Below are positions 6,825 to 9,228 of a stretch of 9,228 nt of DNA, piece by piece. The position numbers were made by a program, and so were the translations under genes. Under the pieces are notes generated by a model. That model had not been told where the DNA came from. It saw only the letters and a list, made by a program, of their open reading frames with translations, and did no database searches. This DNA is from an uncultured Ruminococcus sp. Its GTDB lineage: Bacteria; Bacillota; Clostridia; Oscillospirales; Ruminococcaceae. Where the stretch lies: assembly GCA_900543105.1 (NCBI GenBank), contig UQQA01000098.1:1-9228 (forward strand). The letters are read 5' to 3'. Numbering within the stretch: the stretch's first letter is position 1; every line of letters begins with the position of its first letter.

Positions 6825-7511
6825 ATGAACAAAGCAATTTTCTGGGACTTTGACGGAACGCTCGTACATTCCGAGCATCTCTGGAGCGGTTCGCTTTACC
6901 GAAGCTTACAGCGGTACACTCCGCACAAGGACATTACGCTCGAAGATATCCGTCCGCCGATGTCGCACGGTTTTTCGTGGGACTTTTATTATGAGGATAT
7001 GCACGATATCACGGGCGAAAAATGGTGGGATTACACCTTTGAGCATATACAGAGGGTATATAAATCTGTCGGAATTACGGAGAGTGAAGCCAAAATGCTT
7101 CTTCCGCTTTTCAGGGAAGTCCTGCTCGAACCCGAAAACTATCATTTGTACGGCGATACGGTTTCAACGCTTGAAATGCTTCGTGAAAAAGGTTACAGGC
7201 ACTATCTTCTCTCGAACAATTACCCCGAGCTTGATGTTACAATGGATAAGATAGGTTTGTCGCAGTATTTTGACGGAATGATAATTTCCGCGCAGGTAGG
7301 CTTTGACAAGCCGCGTCGTGAAATTTTTGAGCTTGCGCTCGAAATGGCAGGAAACCCCGAGAAAAGCTTTATGGTCGGCGACAATCCGCAGAGCGACATA
7401 AAGGGCGCGCTCGGCGTTGGTATTCCTGCGATACTTGTACATAATAACGATGCACAGGGGTTCGATTGTGCGGTTTGTGAAAATTTGTCGGATATGATCG
7501 GACTTATATGA
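6825..7511 (+). CDS. HAD-superfamily (subfamily IA) phosphatase, phosphoglycolate phosphatase-like
   Basis: This 228-residue cytoplasmic hydrolase should cleave a phosphate monoester through an aspartyl-phosphate intermediate. All four HAD motifs are present: DFDGTLV with nucleophile Asp8 and acid/base Asp10, the Ser130 motif (YLLSNNYP), Lys162 in GFDKPRREIF, and GDNPQSD (Asp186, Asp191) for Mg binding. Between motifs I and II lies an alpha-helical cap of about 100 residues, typical of subfamily I and of the Gph-like group. Length is normal for the family. The ATG at 6825 follows AAGGAG at 6815-6820 with a short 4-base spacer. The gene is separated from the Ter-type operon by a hairpin terminator and from the protease gene by 142 bases, so it may be its own unit. 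The substrate cannot be read from sequence: phosphoglycolate, nucleotide monophosphates or sugar phosphates are all possible. Confidence 0.88.
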   Translation: MNKAIFWDFDGTLVHSEHLWSGSLYRSLQRYTPHKDITLEDIRPPMSHGFSWDFYYEDMHDITGEKWWDYTFEHIQRVYKSVGITESEAKMLLPLFREVLLEPENYHLYGDTVSTLEMLREKGYRHYLLSNNYPELDVTMDKIGLSQYFDGMIISAQVGFDKPRREIFELALEMAGNPEKSFMVGDNPQSDIKGALGVGIPAILVHNNDAQGFDCAVCENLSDMIGLI

Positions 7512-7560
7512 AAAAACAAGTTTTGTTCTTTTATTCCATTTTCAAATTGATTTCACATTA

Positions 7561-7588
7561 TTCACACATAGATGCTTTAGAATATAAA
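7561..7588 (+). promoter_or_regulatory. Candidate sigma-A promoter for the HtrA-like gene
   Basis: TTCACA at 7561-7566 and TATAAA at 7583-7588 are spaced by 16 bases, a plausible -35/-10 pair. This leaves an untranslated leader of about 55-60 bases before the ATG at 7654. TTCACA occurs a second time at 7552-7557, giving a short direct repeat that could be an operator for stress control, although that is speculative. TAGAAT at 7578-7583 is an alternative -10. Confidence 0.4.
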
Positions 7589-7653
7589 CTGTGATCGGGA
7601 GAGAACGATAAAAAGTACCTCCAATAAAACAGATAACGAAAGGCGGCATTTAT

Positions 7654-8988
7654 ATGTACGATTCAAATAACTATACTTATTCAAACGGCGGATTCACACC
7701 GACAGACCCTGAGCAGAAGCCTCCCAAGAAGTCGGGCGGCGCAGGAAAGATCATCGCAGGCTTGCTCGCAGTAATTCTTGTAGGCGGTGCATCGGGCTAC
7801 GGCGGAGCATATCTTGCACGTTCAAATGACAACACGAGCATCTCCGCTTCGGCACAGACCGAAGCACCTGCTATCACACAGCAGACAACGGTTTCCTCCG
7901 ACAGCGGCAATTCAAACAAGGTATCAGCACTCGGTTCAACTTCAAGCTCTTCGGACGATGAAATGACAACAAATGACGTTATCAAAAAGGTAAGGCCCTC
8001 CGTTGTTCTTGTTTCCTCCACATTCACCTCCGCAGGCGGTGCAAGCACAGGTACGGGTATCGTATTCAGCGCTGACGGCTATATCGTTACCAATGCGCAC
8101 GTTATCACGACCGAAGTTAAAACGAGTATGAACAGCAACCAGTTTGATCCGTTCAGCAACTTCTTCGATAATTTCTACAACAATTACAACAACTACAGTT
8201 CGTCAAGCCAGACCGAGGTTGTAAAGGCTGATAAAGTCACCGTCACACTGGACGATGAGACCGAGTACGATGCAACTATCGTTGGCTACGATGCTAACAC
8301 AGACCTTGCAGTCCTCAAGATAGATGCAACGGGACTTACTCCTGCCGAAATAGGCGATTCGACAACGCTTGAAATGGGCGATAAGGCTATTACGCTCGGT
8401 TATCCTCTCGGACTTGGACTTTCCGCTTCAAACGGTATCATTTCGGGACTTAACAAGGAAATGAGCGTTGAGGTCGCAGGCGGCACGGCAACAATGACGC
8501 TTCTCCAGACCGATGCGGCAGTAAACCCCGGTAACTCGGGCGGTCCGCTCCTTAACAGCGAAGGTCAGGTAGTCGGAATCACTTCCTCGAAGATCGCAAG
8601 CTCCGAAGTTGACGGCGTAGGCTTTGCAATTCCTATCACGGATGCGCTTCCTATCCTCAATGAGCTTATGACAACGGGCACAGTTAAGAACACAACACCG
8701 AAGATCGGTATAACTGGTACTGAAATTTCGTCCGCAGTAAAGCGTTACTATAATCTCCCCGTAGACAGCGGCGTTCTCGTTGCTTCCGTTGAGCCGGGTT
8801 CATGCGCAGAAGCCGCAGGACTTGAAGCAGGCGATGTTATCGTAAAGGCTGACGGCACGGAGATCTCCACAATGGACGAACTTGTAAAGATCAAGAATAA
8901 GCACAAGGCAGGAGAAATAATGACCCTTACCCTTGCAAGAAGTGACGGAGATGTTGATATCGAGCTTACGCTTGATGTTGATGAATGA
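7654..8988 (+). CDS. HtrA/DegP-family membrane-anchored serine protease with PDZ domain
   Basis: This 444-residue protein is an envelope quality-control protease of the HtrA family. A short Pro/Lys-containing cytoplasmic N-terminus precedes one membrane helix (about residues 32-55, Gly/Ala-rich). A Ser/Thr-rich linker (about 57-105) follows, then the trypsin-like domain with its catalytic triad: His149 in TNAHVI, Asp217 in DANTDLAVLKI, and Ser295 in NPGNSGGPLL. A C-terminal PDZ domain (about 348-441) includes the SGVLVASVEPGSCAEAAGLEAGDVI region that binds peptide ends. Between His149 and the next strands is an Asn/Phe/Tyr-rich insertion (about 160-183), where other HtrA proteins have a regulatory loop. 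The catalytic part should lie outside the membrane. The ATG at 7654 follows AAAGGCGG at 7639-7646, 7 bases away. A candidate promoter lies upstream and no partner gene follows, so it is probably monocistronic and stress-regulated. The family call is very firm. Confidence 0.96.
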   Translation: MYDSNNYTYSNGGFTPTDPEQKPPKKSGGAGKIIAGLLAVILVGGASGYGGAYLARSNDNTSISASAQTEAPAITQQTTVSSDSGNSNKVSALGSTSSSSDDEMTTNDVIKKVRPSVVLVSSTFTSAGGASTGTGIVFSADGYIVTNAHVITTEVKTSMNSNQFDPFSNFFDNFYNNYNNYSSSSQTEVVKADKVTVTLDDETEYDATIVGYDANTDLAVLKIDATGLTPAEIGDSTTLEMGDKAITLGYPLGLGLSASNGIISGLNKEMSVEVAGGTATMTLLQTDAAVNPGNSGGPLLNSEGQVVGITSSKIASSEVDGVGFAIPITDALPILNELMTTGTVKNTTPKIGITGTEISSAVKRYYNLPVDSGVLVASVEPGSCAEAAGLEAGDVIVKADGTEISTMDELVKIKNKHKAGEIMTLTLARSDGDVDIELTLDVDE

Positions 8989-9001
8989 TAAACCTTATTG
9001 C

Positions 9002-9029
9002 AATGCGTAATGCATAATGCGTAATGCGT
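9002..9029. repeat. Four tandem heptamers, AATGCRT
   Basis: AATGCGT, AATGCAT, AATGCGT and AATGCGT run head to tail with a period of 7, beginning 13 bases after the stop codon of the protease gene. The second copy differs by one base. Such strings are common intergenic filler in clostridial gut genomes and could expand or contract by slippage. Confidence 0.8.
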
Positions 9030-9075
9030 AATTATTTTATTCCGCACATTCACATCGAGAACTGAATTTCTGTAG

Positions 9076-9096
9076 GGGCGGATTCTATATCCGCCC
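9076..9096. repeat. Palindromic repeat, 8-bp perfect stem (GGGCGGAT / ATCCGCCC)
   Basis: GGGCGGAT at 9076-9083 pairs perfectly with ATCCGCCC at 9089-9096 around the loop TCTAT. It is preceded by TGTAG, and this TGTAGGGGCGG context resembles dispersed intergenic palindromes of gut Firmicutes. No T-tract follows, so a classical terminator is unlikely, though the structure could protect the protease transcript's 3' end. Confidence 0.75.
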
Positions 9097-9136
9097 ATTA
9101 AATTCACAATTTTTCTGTAAACAGATAATAATGTAT

Positions 9137-9156
9137 GGGACGGGTTTTCCCGTCCC
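9137..9156. repeat. Palindromic repeat, 8-bp perfect stem (GGGACGGG / CCCGTCCC)
   Basis: GGGACGGG at 9137-9144 pairs perfectly with CCCGTCCC at 9149-9156 around a TTTT loop. It stands 40 bases after the previous hairpin and has the same stem length and GC character but a different sequence. No T-tract follows on the + strand. It probably belongs with the preceding palindrome to one composite intergenic repeat element. Confidence 0.75.
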
Positions 9157-9228
9157 GTGCCGCAAAGTGTTTCATACTAATTCTCGATCAACCTATAGAC
9201 AAACTCTCGGCTATAATAAGTTCATTCT
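9157..9228. other. Terminal non-coding stretch without recognisable content
   Basis: No gene, RNA or convincing repeat is seen here. TATAAT at 9212-9217 could be the -10 of a promoter for a gene beyond the window, but no fitting -35 hexamer lies 16-18 bases upstream. Confidence 0.5.

Noticed and set aside
7511..7531. Possible terminator AACAA...TTGTT followed by CTTTT after the HAD gene
   Set aside because: The stem is only 5 bp and A/T-rich, too weak to call an intrinsic terminator.
7618..7622. CCTCC in the HtrA leader, possible sequestering partner of the ribosome binding site
   Set aside because: The actual site is AAAGGCGG, which does not pair cleanly with CCTCC, so a masking hairpin is not supported.
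9002..9156. Possible CRISPR array from the clustered repeats at the 3' end
   Set aside because: The tandem units are 7 bases with no spacers, the two palindromes differ in sequence, and there are no cas genes in the window.
9181..9228. Promoter at the end of the window (TATAAT at 9212-9217)
   Set aside because: The nearest TTGACA-like hexamer (TAGACA, 9196-9201) is only 10 bases upstream, too close for a sigma-A promoter.

Overview
The window reads as chromosomal DNA from an anaerobic Firmicute, most likely a gut clostridium of the Ruminococcus/Oscillospiraceae type. This rests on the strong AGGAGG-type ribosome binding sites, the moderate GC content, the AT-rich gene leaders, and a 3' cluster of short heptamer and palindromic repeats of the sort scattered between genes in that group. 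The taxonomic call is inference, since no marker gene is present. All seven supported genes lie on the + strand.

Positions 72-6727 hold a tightly packed five-gene operon. The first three genes form a TerY-P-type phospho-signalling triad: a small vWA (TerY-like) protein, a PP2C-type Ser/Thr phosphatase, and a Ser/Thr kinase with a C-terminal zinc ribbon and a further beta-rich tail. The fourth encodes a membrane protein with the layout of a P-type ATPase. It keeps the phosphorylatable aspartate (D299), but TGES, the PEGL-type M4 motif, the TGD threonine and glycine, and the first half of GDGxND are lost or altered, and it ends after six membrane helices. The fifth overlaps the fourth by 4 bases and encodes an unusual fusion: parallel beta-helix-like repeats, then a beta-sandwich-like segment, then a very acidic linker, then a TerD-like domain whose usual acidic calcium loop appears to be absent. 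A long hairpin with a T-tract (6768-6814) closes the operon.

Together these five genes look like a compact variant of the Ter stress-response network. Soluble kinase and phosphatase, scaffolded by a vWA protein, would act on or with a membrane-bound pseudo-transporter and a TerD-domain adaptor. No terB, terC or terZ-like gene lies within the window. This is the most interesting part of the sequence.

Positions 6825-7511 encode a HAD-superfamily phosphatase with all four motifs intact. Positions 7654-8988 encode a membrane-anchored HtrA/DegP-family serine protease with a complete catalytic triad and one PDZ domain, probably with its own promoter. From 8989 to the end there is no gene: four tandem 7-base repeats, two perfect 8-bp-stem hairpins, and then about 70 bases without recognisable content. 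I saw no tRNA, rRNA, CRISPR array, insertion sequence or riboswitch.
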